Assembly: GCA_963973975.1 (NCBI GenBank)
Contig: CAXBCF010000003.1
Location: 102,276-166,275, forward strand
Source of the DNA: UBA1494_A sp963973975
GTDB taxonomy: Bacteria; Bacteroidota; Bacteroidia; Flavobacteriales_E; Vicingaceae
DNA length: 64,000 bases
Direction of reading: 5' to 3'
The notes under the pieces are model-generated. The model made no database searches and was not told where the DNA came from. It saw only the letters and a program-made list of their open reading frames with translations. The stretch's first letter is position 1. Every line of letters starts with the position of its first letter. Position numbers and translations under genes: made by a program. Of this stretch, positions 25,954 through 34,852 are shown one piece after another.

Positions 25954-27582
25954 CTAGGAAAGGTATTTACCCACTATTGGCATTCTTCTGCCCATTCCGA
26001 ATGCCTTTTCTGAAACCCGTAAGATGGGTGGCGCTTGGTATCTTTTATACTCATTGATATTTACCAAACGGATGATTTTTTTAACCAAGTTTTCATCAAA
26101 TCCCTTTTCAATTAACTTTTTTGGACTCAATCGATCTTCAATGTAGGCTTTTAATAAGGGGTCTAAAGTTTCATACTCTGGCAAGGAATCGGTGTCTTTT
26201 TGGTCAGGACGAAGTTCTGCCGATGGCGGTTTGGTAATGATATTACTTGGAATGATTTCTTCGTTTCGATTGATCCATTTTGAGAGTTCAAACACTTCCG
26301 TTTTATAAACATCACCTAAAACAGATAGACCGCCGCTCATGTCTCCATACAGGGTACCGTAGCCAACCGCCAGTTCACTTTTATTTGAAGTGTTTAGTAA
26401 AATAGTTCCAAACTTATTGGTGTGTGCCATCAACAAAGAACCTCTTACTCTTGATTGGATGTTTTCTTCAGCAATTCCAAATTCAGTTCCATTAAAGAGC
26501 GGTTCTAATTGCACAATGAAAGCTTTGTAAATCGATTCAATCTCTATTAGATGGTTTAAACAACCTAAGGTTTCACACAATTTGAGTGAATCCTCAATAG
26601 AATGATTGGATGAAAATTGTGAGGGCATTAAAATCGGGATGACGCTTTCTTTCCCCAAAGCTTTTATAGCCAAAGCCAATGTCAAAGCAGAGTCTATTCC
26701 GCCGCTTAGCCCAAGTGTAGCCTTTTGGAATTTTAATTTCTTGAAATAATCACTTATTCCTAGAATTAACGCTTTTTCCATTTTCTCATAGCGCTCTATT
26801 TTTTTAGAAAGCGGTTTTAACTTGGACAAATTTGTTTCATCGAAAATTTGAAAATCTTCTTCAAAAGCAGCTAATTGTAAAACAGGATATCCTAGCGAAT
26901 TATAAAGACAAGAATTTCCATCAAAAACAAGTTCGGTTTGGGCACCCACATGGTTAACATACAAAACTGGCACTTCGTAGTTGGTGGCATTCCATTTTAA
27001 TACCTTTTCACGCTTACTTTCTTGCTGAACTGAAAAAGGGGAAGCAGCAATATTGATATGAAGGTCAAGTGTTTTAGTTGAGAGTGAATCAAGTGGCACT
27101 TTTTTGTATAGATTGCTTTTGGGTAAATTCCAAATATCTTCACAAATAGTGATGGCAATTTTTTTATTCTTGTATTCAATTATTTGTGTCTCATCACCTG
27201 GCTCGAAGTAGCGATTTTCGTCAAAAACATCATAAGTGGGCAAAAGTTGTTTATGATGGATTGAATGAATGCCTTTGTCTTTAAGAAAATAGGCAGAATT
27301 ATATAAATTTTTTCCTTTGTCATGGTTGGATGATGGAGCACCAACTATTGCAGCAATTTCATCACAATGCAATGCGATCCTCTGAATGGATGCCTCACAC
27401 TCAGCTAAAAAATCATCGAATTCTAGAAAATCTCTCGGTGGGTAACCGCAAATTGACAATTCTGCAAAAACAATTAAGTCTGCTTTTTCAGCTTTTGCTT
27501 TTTGAATGGATTGTATGATTTTTTGTTCATTGGCTTCAAAATTGCCAATGTGATAATTGAGTTGAGCAATAGCTATGTGCAT
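25954..27582 (-). CDS. nadE: Glutamine-dependent NAD+ synthetase
   Basis: The N-terminal nitrilase-type amidase domain (about 1-250) produces ammonia from glutamine: the glutamate in VFAELSICGYPPRDFLE, the lysine in HHKQLLPTYDVFDE and the cysteine in ITICEDIWN form the triad. The C-terminal synthetase domain has the ATP P-loop GLSGGIDSAL and NKSELAVGYGTLYGD. It makes NAD from deamido-NAD. It lies 17 bases downstream of the PorT-like gene on the same strand, so the two are probably cotranscribed. Confidence 0.96.
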   Translation of the reverse strand: MHIAIAQLNYHIGNFEANEQKIIQSIQKAKAEKADLIVFAELSICGYPPRDFLEFDDFLAECEASIQRIALHCDEIAAIVGAPSSNHDKGKNLYNSAYFLKDKGIHSIHHKQLLPTYDVFDENRYFEPGDETQIIEYKNKKIAITICEDIWNLPKSNLYKKVPLDSLSTKTLDLHINIAASPFSVQQESKREKVLKWNATNYEVPVLYVNHVGAQTELVFDGNSCLYNSLGYPVLQLAAFEEDFQIFDETNLSKLKPLSKKIERYEKMEKALILGISDYFKKLKFQKATLGLSGGIDSALTLALAIKALGKESVIPILMPSQFSSNHSIEDSLKLCETLGCLNHLIEIESIYKAFIVQLEPLFNGTEFGIAEENIQSRVRGSLLMAHTNKFGTILLNTSNKSELAVGYGTLYGDMSGGLSVLGDVYKTEVFELSKWINRNEEIIPSNIITKPPSAELRPDQKDTDSLPEYETLDPLLKAYIEDRLSPKKLIEKGFDENLVKKIIRLVNINEYKRYQAPPILRVSEKAFGMGRRMPIVGKYLS

Positions 27583-27599
27583 GAAAATTCAATAGTGAT

Positions 27600-28337
27600 T
27601 TAGAAAATTATTCCCAAATTGAGAACGATTTGATTTTGAATTGCTTTAAAAGCTTTGTCTTTAGGACCAATTATGCCATTTCCATTTGCATCTTCTTCAT
27701 AAGCATCTTCTTTAAGCACATTGTTAAAACCATTATCAAATGAAGCACCGAAAACTAATGATGTATTTCCACTTAAATTATATTCAGCTCCTAAGCCAAT
27801 TATTAAACTCGTTCTTAATAAATTGATTTCATCTTTATAATCTAATTCACTACCGCTAATAGTTTCAGAAACACCAGGGTATTTAAATTCTTCATCTGCT
27901 TCAGCGCGATAATTTACACCTAATCCAAACCCTATTCTTGCAAAATAGGTCATGTATCCAATTTGATTGGTTTTTAACTTTAAAGTGATAGGCACATGGA
28001 TGTAATTCAATTGAATATCAGCTGTTGTTCTTCCGCCAGTAAGGACTCCTGCACTACCAATAGGCTTCACATCTTGAAAATTTATTTTACCTCCTGTATT
28101 AATTAATCCTAAACCTGTTGAGAATGCATAGTTTTTACTGATATTAAAATCAGCTGTCAATCCAAAATTGAATCCAACTCTCATTCCATCTCTTTCTAGG
28201 CCTTCAGAATCGGGTTTAAACCAGCCAATACTAGGTGAAAATTGAAAACCTAATTGAAAGCCTGGTTCGTCTTCTGTTTGAGAAAATCCTGGAACAGAGA
28301 GCAGTGAGATAAGAATAAGTACTAAGGTCTTTTTCAT
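27600..28337 (-). CDS. PorT-like outer membrane beta-barrel protein
   Basis: A signal peptide ending PGFSQ precedes a 225-residue barrel of alternating strands (GFQLGFQFSPSIGW, YAFSTGLGLINTGG, YIHVPITLKLK, ARIGFGLGVNY) ending QIVLNLGIIF with a terminal aromatic residue. This is the Bacteroidota OMP beta-barrel family that includes PorT, a T9SS component. Similarity alone does not show it is PorT itself, since paralogues are common. It sits divergently from gldB, and the shared 51-base gap contains a TAGATTTG promoter element for this gene. Confidence 0.8.
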   Translation of the reverse strand: MKKTLVLILISLLSVPGFSQTEDEPGFQLGFQFSPSIGWFKPDSEGLERDGMRVGFNFGLTADFNISKNYAFSTGLGLINTGGKINFQDVKPIGSAGVLTGGRTTADIQLNYIHVPITLKLKTNQIGYMTYFARIGFGLGVNYRAEADEEFKYPGVSETISGSELDYKDEINLLRTSLIIGLGAEYNLSGNTSLVFGASFDNGFNNVLKEDAYEEDANGNGIIGPKDKAFKAIQNQIVLNLGIIF

Positions 28338-28365
28338 AATTTTACACTTTATAATTAAGCAACCA

Positions 28366-28373
28366 CAAATCTA
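28366..28373 (-). promoter_or_regulatory. -7 element TAGATTTG for the PorT-like gene
   Basis: It matches TAnnTTTG in the 51-base divergent gap between the PorT-like gene and gldB. Confidence 0.35.
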
Positions 28374-28388
28374 AGTGCTTTTATCAAT

Positions 28389-29414
28389 ATGAAGGGTTTT
28401 TACAATCAAAATGTTCTACTTATTATTTTATTGCTATTTATTTCTTGCCAAGATAAAAAGTGGGAAGTTTCTACAGAAGAAATAAATGTAGATTTAAATT
28501 TTGAACGCTTTGATCTAGAATTACTTGAAATTTCTGAAAATGGAATTACAGATGAAGAAGTTCTGCAATTAAAGAAAGACTATCCAAGATTGTTTCCACT
28601 TTATGTTCAAGGGATTATGCAATTTGGACCTACGGCATCCAGTCAAAGTGTAGTTACTTTGAATGATTTTATGTCGAATGAAGACATAAAAGAATTGTTT
28701 GAAACAGTGGCAAGTACTTTTCCTGAAACAGCGCTAGAAAATGAGGTGAAACGTTTGGAGGAAGGTTTCAAGCGGTTTAATTTTCATTTTCCTCAACTAA
28801 TTGTTCCCGAGGTAAAAACAATGGTGGCGGCATTTAACTATTCAACTGTTGCTAGCGACAGTCTTTTGGTAATTGGTTTGGATAATTATTTGGGGAAAGA
28901 TTATGAAGTATATGCTTCCATTGGAATTCCAACTTATAAGTTTGAAAAATTTGATCGACAATTCATTGTTTCTGATGCGATGAAAGCATGGATTACTACA
29001 GAATTTGAAAGCGCGGATGGTTTAAACTTATTGGAGCAAATGATTTATCAAGGTAAAATATTATATCTTCTTGAGGCTTTATTGCCAGATTTAGATCCTT
29101 GGCTAAAATTCAGTTATTTTAAAGAGGAGTTGGAGTGGTGCGAAGAGAATGAAAGTGAAATATGGTTTCACTTTGTCGACATGGAATTGCTTTACACAGT
29201 TGAGAATTTTAAGATCAAAAAGTACATGGGAGATGCACCTTTTATTTCTGGTTTCCCAAAAGGTTCTCCTGGTAGAGTAGGACAGTGGGTTGGCTATAAA
29301 ATTGTGAAATCATACATGGAAAATCATTCTGATTTAAATTTAGAAGAAATGATGGGGCAAGTGAATGCTTCTCAATTTTTACAAAAATCAAATTATAAAC
29401 CCAAGCGAAAATGA
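28389..29414 (+). CDS. gldB: Gliding motility lipoprotein GldB
   Basis: A lipoprotein signal ends in LFISCQ. The body shows GldB-family patterns: FERFDLELLE near the start, DYPRLFPLYVQGIMQFG, GLDNYLGKDYEVY and a C-terminal GSPGRVGQWVGYKIVKSY. GldB is a membrane lipoprotein needed for gliding in Flavobacterium johnsoniae and present in many T9SS-bearing Bacteroidota. It overlaps gldC by 4 bases (ATGA), so the pair is coupled. Its presence does not prove motility; it is consistent with the T9SS cargo in this window. Confidence 0.92.
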   Translation: MKGFYNQNVLLIILLLFISCQDKKWEVSTEEINVDLNFERFDLELLEISENGITDEEVLQLKKDYPRLFPLYVQGIMQFGPTASSQSVVTLNDFMSNEDIKELFETVASTFPETALENEVKRLEEGFKRFNFHFPQLIVPEVKTMVAAFNYSTVASDSLLVIGLDNYLGKDYEVYASIGIPTYKFEKFDRQFIVSDAMKAWITTEFESADGLNLLEQMIYQGKILYLLEALLPDLDPWLKFSYFKEELEWCEENESEIWFHFVDMELLYTVENFKIKKYMGDAPFISGFPKGSPGRVGQWVGYKIVKSYMENHSDLNLEEMMGQVNASQFLQKSNYKPKRK

Positions 29415-29743
29415 CAAACACATCTGATATTAATTTCAAAGTTCAATTAGATGAAAATCAAGTACCAGAAAAAATTGAATGGAGTGCCCAAGGCTCTGAA
29501 AAACCTGAGTTGAGTGAAAGTAAATCCATTATGTTGGCTTTGTGGGATGAAAAGGAAAACAATACCCTACGAATAGACCTATGGACAAAAAACATGATGG
29601 TTGATGAGATGAAGAAATTTACTTGTCAAAACATTATTACCATGGCCGATACATTTGAACGCTCTACTGGCGAAAGTAAAATTGCCGAAGAGATCAGAGA
29701 GTTTGGAAAGGGAATAGCTATAAAGATGGGTGTTTTAAAATAA
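29411..29743 (+). CDS. gldC: Gliding motility protein GldC
   Basis: A 110-residue cytoplasmic protein with the GldC pattern: IEWSAQGSEKP, KSIMLALWDEKENNTLRIDL, WTKNMMVDEM and DTFERSTGE. In Flavobacterium GldC enhances gliding but is not essential, and its gene follows gldB as here. The start codon overlaps the gldB stop. Confidence 0.93.
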   Translation: MTNTSDINFKVQLDENQVPEKIEWSAQGSEKPELSESKSIMLALWDEKENNTLRIDLWTKNMMVDEMKKFTCQNIITMADTFERSTGESKIAEEIREFGKGIAIKMGVLK

Positions 29744-29811
29744 ACAGCACAGAAGAAAATCAGTTTGCAAATCAAACCTTAATCCATTAATTTGGTCTTA
29801 TTCATTTTACC

Positions 29812-30687
29812 ATGGGAAACAAAGAAAAGCAACAGCAACAAGTAAAGGTGAAAACCTCCTACACTTCAACAATTATAAGTATTTCATTGGTGCTTTTTAT
29901 GCTTGGATTGCTTGGAGTAATTCTGTTAAACGCCAAGCAAATTTCTGACCATGTAAAGGAAAATATTGGCTTTTCGCTGTATTTAAATGATAATCTTTCA
30001 GAGAAAGAACTACAAAATCTACAAAAGACCTTAGAAGAAAAGGATTACGCTTCGCGAATAGATTATACAGATAAAGAATCTGCAGCTGAATTGATGAAGC
30101 AAGATTTAGGCGAAGATTTTGTAGAATTTCTTGGTTACAATCCACTTCAAGCAAGCATCGATTTATATTTAAAAGCTGAATTTGCTGAAAACGCTTCTAT
30201 TTCACTAATTGAAAAGGAATTGAAAAAATTTCCTGCAGTGAAAGAGGTTGTCTATCAAAAGGATTTATTATCGGAAGTTAATGCGAATATTCAGAAAATT
30301 GGCATTGTGCTTTTTGGATTTAGTTTACTGCTATTAATAATTGTTATCGCATTAATTAATAATACGATACGCTTAGCAATTTACTCAAAACGCTTTTTAA
30401 TTAAAACCATGCAATTGGTTGGAGCAACAGGAGGTTTTATTCGTCGACCATTTGTTTTTAGAGGAGTATTGAATGGCTTTTTTAGTGCTTTAATTGCACT
30501 TTTGTTGCTTTCAGGAGTATTGTATAGTTTGTTTAATAACATTCCTGAATTCTTTGAATTACAAAACTTTAACGTTTATGTTATCTTATTTGCTGCTGTA
30601 ATAATTTTGGGTATACTAATTTCGTGGATATCTACTTCATTAGCTGTTCGAAGATTTTTAAGAATGCAGAGTAGTGACTTATTTTAA
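29812..30687 (+). CDS. ftsX: Cell division permease-like protein FtsX
   Basis: FtsX has an N-terminal TM (about 20-42), a periplasmic domain (about 45-165) with FSLYLNDNLSEKEL and FLGYNPLQASIDLYLK, then three more TM helices containing INNTIRLAIYSKRFLIKTM and QLVGATGGFIRRPF. It works with the ATPase FtsE to control peptidoglycan hydrolases at the septum. FtsE is not in this window. The gene heads a run with the DUF3098 gene, truB, queA and ispD, all on the plus strand. Confidence 0.95.
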   Translation: MGNKEKQQQQVKVKTSYTSTIISISLVLFMLGLLGVILLNAKQISDHVKENIGFSLYLNDNLSEKELQNLQKTLEEKDYASRIDYTDKESAAELMKQDLGEDFVEFLGYNPLQASIDLYLKAEFAENASISLIEKELKKFPAVKEVVYQKDLLSEVNANIQKIGIVLFGFSLLLLIIVIALINNTIRLAIYSKRFLIKTMQLVGATGGFIRRPFVFRGVLNGFFSALIALLLLSGVLYSLFNNIPEFFELQNFNVYVILFAAVIILGILISWISTSLAVRRFLRMQSSDLF

Positions 30688-30697
30688 ATAAAAAATT

Positions 30698-30937
30698 ATG
30701 GAAGAGAAAAAACAACATCAAATGGCTTTTGGGAAAGAGAACTATATCTGGTTGGCTATTTCTTTAGGTGTTTTAGTAATTGGTTATTTATTAATGGCGG
30801 GAGGTGGAACAGAAGATCCAACAGTATTTAAACACGAGGAAATATTCTCTTTTAGAAGAATTACTTTAGCACCTCTTGTAGTTCTACTTGGCTTCATTTT
30901 GGGCTTTTATGCTATTTTGAAAAAAGCAAAAGACTAG
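30698..30937 (+). CDS. DUF3098 small membrane protein
   Basis: A 79-residue protein with two TM helices (about 15-32 and 55-72), the motif FGKENYIWLAISLGVLVIGY, then LMAGGG and IFSFRRITLAPLVVL. This DUF is typically found next to ftsX in Bacteroidota, as here (10-base gap). Function unknown; a role in envelope or division is suggested only by synteny. Confidence 0.92.
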   Translation: MEEKKQHQMAFGKENYIWLAISLGVLVIGYLLMAGGGTEDPTVFKHEEIFSFRRITLAPLVVLLGFILGFYAILKKAKD

Positions 30938-30954
30938 ACTAGCCTCACTATTTT

Positions 30955-31650
30955 ATGATTGATTTCCTTGAAGGAGCTACTCTCTTAGTAGACAAACCCA
31001 TTGGCTGGACTTCTTTTGATGTGGTTAAAAAAATTCGAGGTGTACTTCGAAAAATTACTGGTCAGAAAAGAATTAAAGTTGGGCATGCAGGTACTTTAGA
31101 TCCCCTAGCCAGTGGATTACTCATTGTTTGTACTGGTAAAAAAACCAAAACTATCGACGAAATTCAACAACAAAGAAAAGAGTACACCGGCACAATCTAT
31201 TTGGGAGCTAGAACACCTTCATTTGATTTAGAAACAATACCTGAAAATTTTAAGTCTATTGATCATCTAACTAACGATGATTTAGAATCGACACGACAAA
31301 CTTTCTTAGGAAAGATTGCTCAAAAACCTCCGCTGTATTCAGCCATTAAAATTGATGGTAAAAGAGCCTACCATTTAGCTAGAGAAGGAATAGAGGCGGT
31401 AATAAAAGCCAAAGAAGTTGAGTTGTATGATTTTGAATTTTTAGCAACTCGATTACCAGAAATTGACTTCAGAATTGAATGTTCTAAAGGGACTTATATT
31501 CGTTCAATTGCAAACGATTTTGGAGATAAATTAGCTGTTGGAGCCTATTTAAAAAGCCTTAGAAGAACCAAAATAGGCGACTTCAATGTTGCTAATTCCC
31601 AAGATATTCAAAGCATTGAGGAGTACTTGATGAGAGAGGCTCAAGTTTAA
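30955..31650 (+). CDS. truB: tRNA pseudouridine(55) synthase
   Basis: TruB converts U55 of tRNA to pseudouridine. The catalytic Asp49 lies in GHAGTLDPLASG, with the N-terminal DKPIGWTSFDVV motif and C-terminal CSKGTYIRSIANDFG. The 231-residue length is the short form without a PUA domain, usual in Bacteroidota. Gap to the DUF3098 gene is 17 bases. In related genomes uppP often lies between these two; it is absent here. Confidence 0.96.
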   Translation: MIDFLEGATLLVDKPIGWTSFDVVKKIRGVLRKITGQKRIKVGHAGTLDPLASGLLIVCTGKKTKTIDEIQQQRKEYTGTIYLGARTPSFDLETIPENFKSIDHLTNDDLESTRQTFLGKIAQKPPLYSAIKIDGKRAYHLAREGIEAVIKAKEVELYDFEFLATRLPEIDFRIECSKGTYIRSIANDFGDKLAVGAYLKSLRRTKIGDFNVANSQDIQSIEEYLMREAQV

Positions 31651-31661
31651 TTCTAATTAAT

Positions 31662-31669
31662 TAACTTTG
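31662..31669 (+). promoter_or_regulatory. -7 element TAACTTTG for queA
   Basis: It matches TAnnTTTG 42 bases upstream of the queA ATG and may provide an internal promoter in the ftsX-ispD run. Confidence 0.35.
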
Positions 31670-31711
31670 CACCCTCTTTTTTTTAACCATTAATTAAAGC
31701 AATTCCGGAGA

Positions 31712-32758
31712 ATGAAATTATCAAAGTTTAAATTTAACATGCCAGCGGAATTATTGGCTGAATATCCTGTAGAAAATAGGGATGAATCTAGAATGATGGT
31801 CGTAAACAGAAAAACAGGTACCATCGAACACAAAACTTTCAAAGACATCATTGAGTATGTCAATGAAGGTGATGTATTAGTAATGAACGACACCAAAGTT
31901 TTTCCTGCAAGATTGTACGGAAATAAAGAGAAGACTGGGGCTAAAATTGAAGTTTTTTTACTTAGAGAATTAAATGGAGATAATTTGTTGTGGGATGTTT
32001 TGGTTGATCCTGCAAGAAAAATAAGAATAGGGAATAAACTTTATTTTGGAGATGATGATTTAGTTGCCGAGGTAATAGACAATACCACTTCTAGAGGTAG
32101 AACACTCAGGTTCTTATTTGATGGAACTCACGATGAATTTAAGAAAATCATAGAATCATTGGGTGAAACGCCGATTCCAAAATACATCAACCGTGCAGTT
32201 GAGCCTGAAGATGAAGAGCGTTATCAAACGGTTTATGCAACTAAAGAAGGTGCTGTTGCTGCTCCTACAGCGGGAATGCATTTCAGTAAGCATTTATTGA
32301 AGCGTTGCGAAATTAAAGGAGTTGAATTTGCTCCATTAACTTTGCATATTGGATTGGGAACTTTCAGAACTGTTGAGGTTGAAGATTTGACCAAGCATAA
32401 AATGGATTCTGAAGAAATGGAAATTCCTGAATCGACTGCTAAGATTATCAATGATGCTAAAAAGCGAAAAAATAAAATCATTGCAGTTGGAACTACTAGT
32501 ATGCGCTGTATTGAAACTTCAGTTTCTACTGATGGGCAGTTGAAGCCTTTTAAAGGATGGACCAATAAATTCATTTTCCCACCATACGATTTTAAGATCG
32601 CTGATATGATGGTGACCAATTTTCACATGCCTGAATCTACTTTATTGATGATGACTGCTGCATTTGGAGGTTATGACTTAATAATGGAAGCTTATAAAAT
32701 AGCCATCAAAGAGAAATATAGATTCTACAGCTATGGTGACGCCATGCTAATAATTTAA
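31712..32758 (+). CDS. queA: S-adenosylmethionine:tRNA ribosyltransferase-isomerase
   Basis: QueA transfers the ribosyl part of SAM to preQ1 in tRNA to give epoxyqueuosine. Conserved signatures are LLAEYPVENRDESRMMVV at the start, GDVLVMNDTKVFPARLYG, AAPTAGMHFSKHLL, LHIGLGTFRTV, VGTTSMRCIET and NFHMPESTLLMM. The 348-residue length is normal. It is followed after 3 bases by ispD. Confidence 0.97.
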   Translation: MKLSKFKFNMPAELLAEYPVENRDESRMMVVNRKTGTIEHKTFKDIIEYVNEGDVLVMNDTKVFPARLYGNKEKTGAKIEVFLLRELNGDNLLWDVLVDPARKIRIGNKLYFGDDDLVAEVIDNTTSRGRTLRFLFDGTHDEFKKIIESLGETPIPKYINRAVEPEDEERYQTVYATKEGAVAAPTAGMHFSKHLLKRCEIKGVEFAPLTLHIGLGTFRTVEVEDLTKHKMDSEEMEIPESTAKIINDAKKRKNKIIAVGTTSMRCIETSVSTDGQLKPFKGWTNKFIFPPYDFKIADMMVTNFHMPESTLLMMTAAFGGYDLIMEAYKIAIKEKYRFYSYGDAMLII

Positions 32759-32761
32759 GGT

Positions 32762-33430
32762 TTGAAAAAGGTTGCAATAATTGTTGCAGGAGGAAGTGGA
32801 GAACGCATGGGGACATCAATTCCCAAGCAGTTTCTAAAGATTTCAGGCAAAGAAATTGTTGTTTACACTATTGAGAAATTTCTTCAAGCAGTTTCTGATC
32901 TTTTAGTTATTTTGGTGCTTCCAAAAGCTCATTTTTATCGATGGGAGAAGATTGCCAAGAAATTTAACCTAGAACATGTTCTTATAGCTGAAGGGGGTTC
33001 TAATCGCTTTGAATCTGTTCAATCAGGACTTTCTCTAGTTGATTCAAATACGATTGTCGCTATTCATGATGCTGTTCGACCTTTAGTAAATAGTTTAACC
33101 ATTCAAAAAGCATTTGACGGCGTTAAATTGACTGGTGCTTGCATACCAGTAATGAAGTTGAATGAATCTATTCGAGAACTTACAAATAAAGGTTCGAATG
33201 CTGTAATCCGAGAAAATTTTCGATTAGTGCAAACCCCGCAATGTTTTAAATCAGAATTACTTAAAGAAGCATACAGTCAGCCCTATCAATCTATTTATAC
33301 AGACGATGCTTCAGTGGTTGAAAATCATGGAATTAAAGTAAGTCTAGTGGAGGGAAATGTAGAGAACATTAAAATCACCACCCCAATAGATTTAGCTTTA
33401 GCCAAGCACTTACTTAAGGTCAAGAAATAG
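32762..33430 (+). CDS. ispD: 2-C-methyl-D-erythritol 4-phosphate cytidylyltransferase
   Basis: IspD makes CDP-methylerythritol in the MEP isoprenoid pathway. The nucleotide-binding start AIIVAGGSGERMGTSIPKQF, HDAVRPLV and the later TDDASVVE are present. The start is TTG at 32762, three bases after the queA stop, and gives the expected N-terminus; no ATG lies nearby in frame. This points to translational coupling with queA. Confidence 0.94.
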   Translation: MKKVAIIVAGGSGERMGTSIPKQFLKISGKEIVVYTIEKFLQAVSDLLVILVLPKAHFYRWEKIAKKFNLEHVLIAEGGSNRFESVQSGLSLVDSNTIVAIHDAVRPLVNSLTIQKAFDGVKLTGACIPVMKLNESIRELTNKGSNAVIRENFRLVQTPQCFKSELLKEAYSQPYQSIYTDDASVVENHGIKVSLVEGNVENIKITTPIDLALAKHLLKVKK

Positions 33431-33486
33431 AAGCTAGTAATTTTCTTGGTTGAATTTCATAGATTTGTTACTTAAATTTTAATTGA

Positions 33487-34374
33487 ATGGCAGAACGCAT
33501 TGAAATCATGAAAACTTACAAGTTATACATCAATGGTAGTTTTGTTCGATCTGAGTCGGGAAGGTATTTTCAACTTAAAAATAAAAAGGACGAACAACTG
33601 GCTAACTGCTCACTTTCTTCTCGAAAAGATTTTCGAAATGCAGTGCAAGCGGCTAGAAAGGCTCAAGCACCTTGGGTTTCTCGTTCAGCTTATAATATTG
33701 GTCAAATACTTTATAGAATTGCAGAAAACCTAGAAGGAAGGAAGCTGGAAATAGCTTCACTGATAGCAAAGGAGCAATCAGTTTCTAAAGCAAAAGCAGA
33801 AGGACAAGTTAATGAAGCGATAGATCGAGTTGTTTATTTTGCAGGATGGACTGATAAGTTTCAGCAAGTTTTTAGCAGTGTTAATCCTGTTGCGAGCAGT
33901 CATTTCAACTTTTCGATTTTAGAACCAACTGAAGTAGTCGGATTAGTTGCCAATTCACTCATTTCTTTTAAAGATTTCGTAGCTTCTATAGTTGCCATAA
34001 TTTGTAGTGGTAATAGTTTGGTTGCACTTACTCCTAAGCAAAGCACACTAAGTGCTATTGTTTTAGCGGAAGTTTTACATCATTCTGATTTACCTTCGGG
34101 AGTGGTAAATATTTTAAGCGGAGAAGAAAGTGAATTGTTACCACATTTCACAAGCCACATGGATGTTAATGCTTTATTACTTTTAGGAAATCAGTTTGAT
34201 TTATATGAAGTTGGAGTGCAAGCTGCTAGCAATTTAAAACGTATTAAGCATTGGGATAGCAAGTATTTAAAAGGTGACAGGCTTTTATCACCTTACTCAA
34301 TTAAAGATTTTATGGAGGTTAAAACCACTTGGCATCCAATCGAACAAACAGGAATTGGTTCTGGAGGCTACTAA
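33487..34374 (+). CDS. Half-length aldehyde-dehydrogenase-like protein lacking the catalytic domain
   Basis: Residues 10-270 resemble the N-terminal NAD-binding half of aldehyde dehydrogenases (YKLYINGSFVRSESGRYF, EPTEVVGLVANSLISFKDF, PSGVVNILSG). A normal ALDH has about 480 residues and a catalytic cysteine domain; here the protein ends at 295 with FMEVKTTWHPI and no FxxxGQxC motif. The same ending occurs in short ALDH-like proteins of other bacteria encoded beside a full-length ALDH; no full-length partner is present here. ATG at 33508 is an alternative start. Activity as a dehydrogenase is not expected; a structural partner role is possible. Confidence 0.8.
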   Translation: MAERIEIMKTYKLYINGSFVRSESGRYFQLKNKKDEQLANCSLSSRKDFRNAVQAARKAQAPWVSRSAYNIGQILYRIAENLEGRKLEIASLIAKEQSVSKAKAEGQVNEAIDRVVYFAGWTDKFQQVFSSVNPVASSHFNFSILEPTEVVGLVANSLISFKDFVASIVAIICSGNSLVALTPKQSTLSAIVLAEVLHHSDLPSGVVNILSGEESELLPHFTSHMDVNALLLLGNQFDLYEVGVQAASNLKRIKHWDSKYLKGDRLLSPYSIKDFMEVKTTWHPIEQTGIGSGGY

Positions 34375-34448
34375 ACTTTAACTTTGTTTAATCTATAGCT
34401 AGTTGAGTAAAGCTGTTAAAGTATTACTTTTACAAAAAATCTTATATA

Positions 34449-34769
34449 TTGATTTTCAATAAATTAATCAGTTATTTCATTCTTTTAACTGCTATTTATA
34501 GTTTCATGGGACTTTCTGTGCTTCAAAGCATTGTTGAATTTTCAGGCCTTTCAGATGATATTGAAATCAATATAAATATCGCTGAAGAAGAAGAAAGCCA
34601 TAATACAATTAATTATGAGACTAAAACAATCAAGGAAAAGCAGGACTCAAAATTTGACAGAAACGATTATTACGACAAGGTTTTAGTTGCTACGGCAGCA
34701 ATAATCAAAGATTTTTTATACCTTCATCAAGGTTTTTATGAAATCTTTTCTCCTCCTCCCAAAGTTTAA
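34449..34769 (+). CDS. Small membrane-anchored or exported protein, unrecognised
   Basis: A 106-residue frame begins at TTG (no ATG in suitable position) with a hydrophobic N-terminus (ISYFILLTAIYSFMGLSVL), then an acidic stretch (ININIAEEEESHN) and a tail ending FSPPPKV. It lies 84 bases before the SulP gene on the same strand. The signal-anchor and composition look like a real small Bacteroidota protein, but I recognise no family. Confidence 0.5.
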   Translation: MIFNKLISYFILLTAIYSFMGLSVLQSIVEFSGLSDDIEININIAEEEESHNTINYETKTIKEKQDSKFDRNDYYDKVLVATAAIIKDFLYLHQGFYEIFSPPPKV

Positions 34770-34852
34770 ACTTTTTCTCGATAAAAGTTCCTTAGTTTAA
34801 ATATTTCTCTATTTCCAATTGACTTTAAGTCAATCTATTAAAAAGTAATTAA

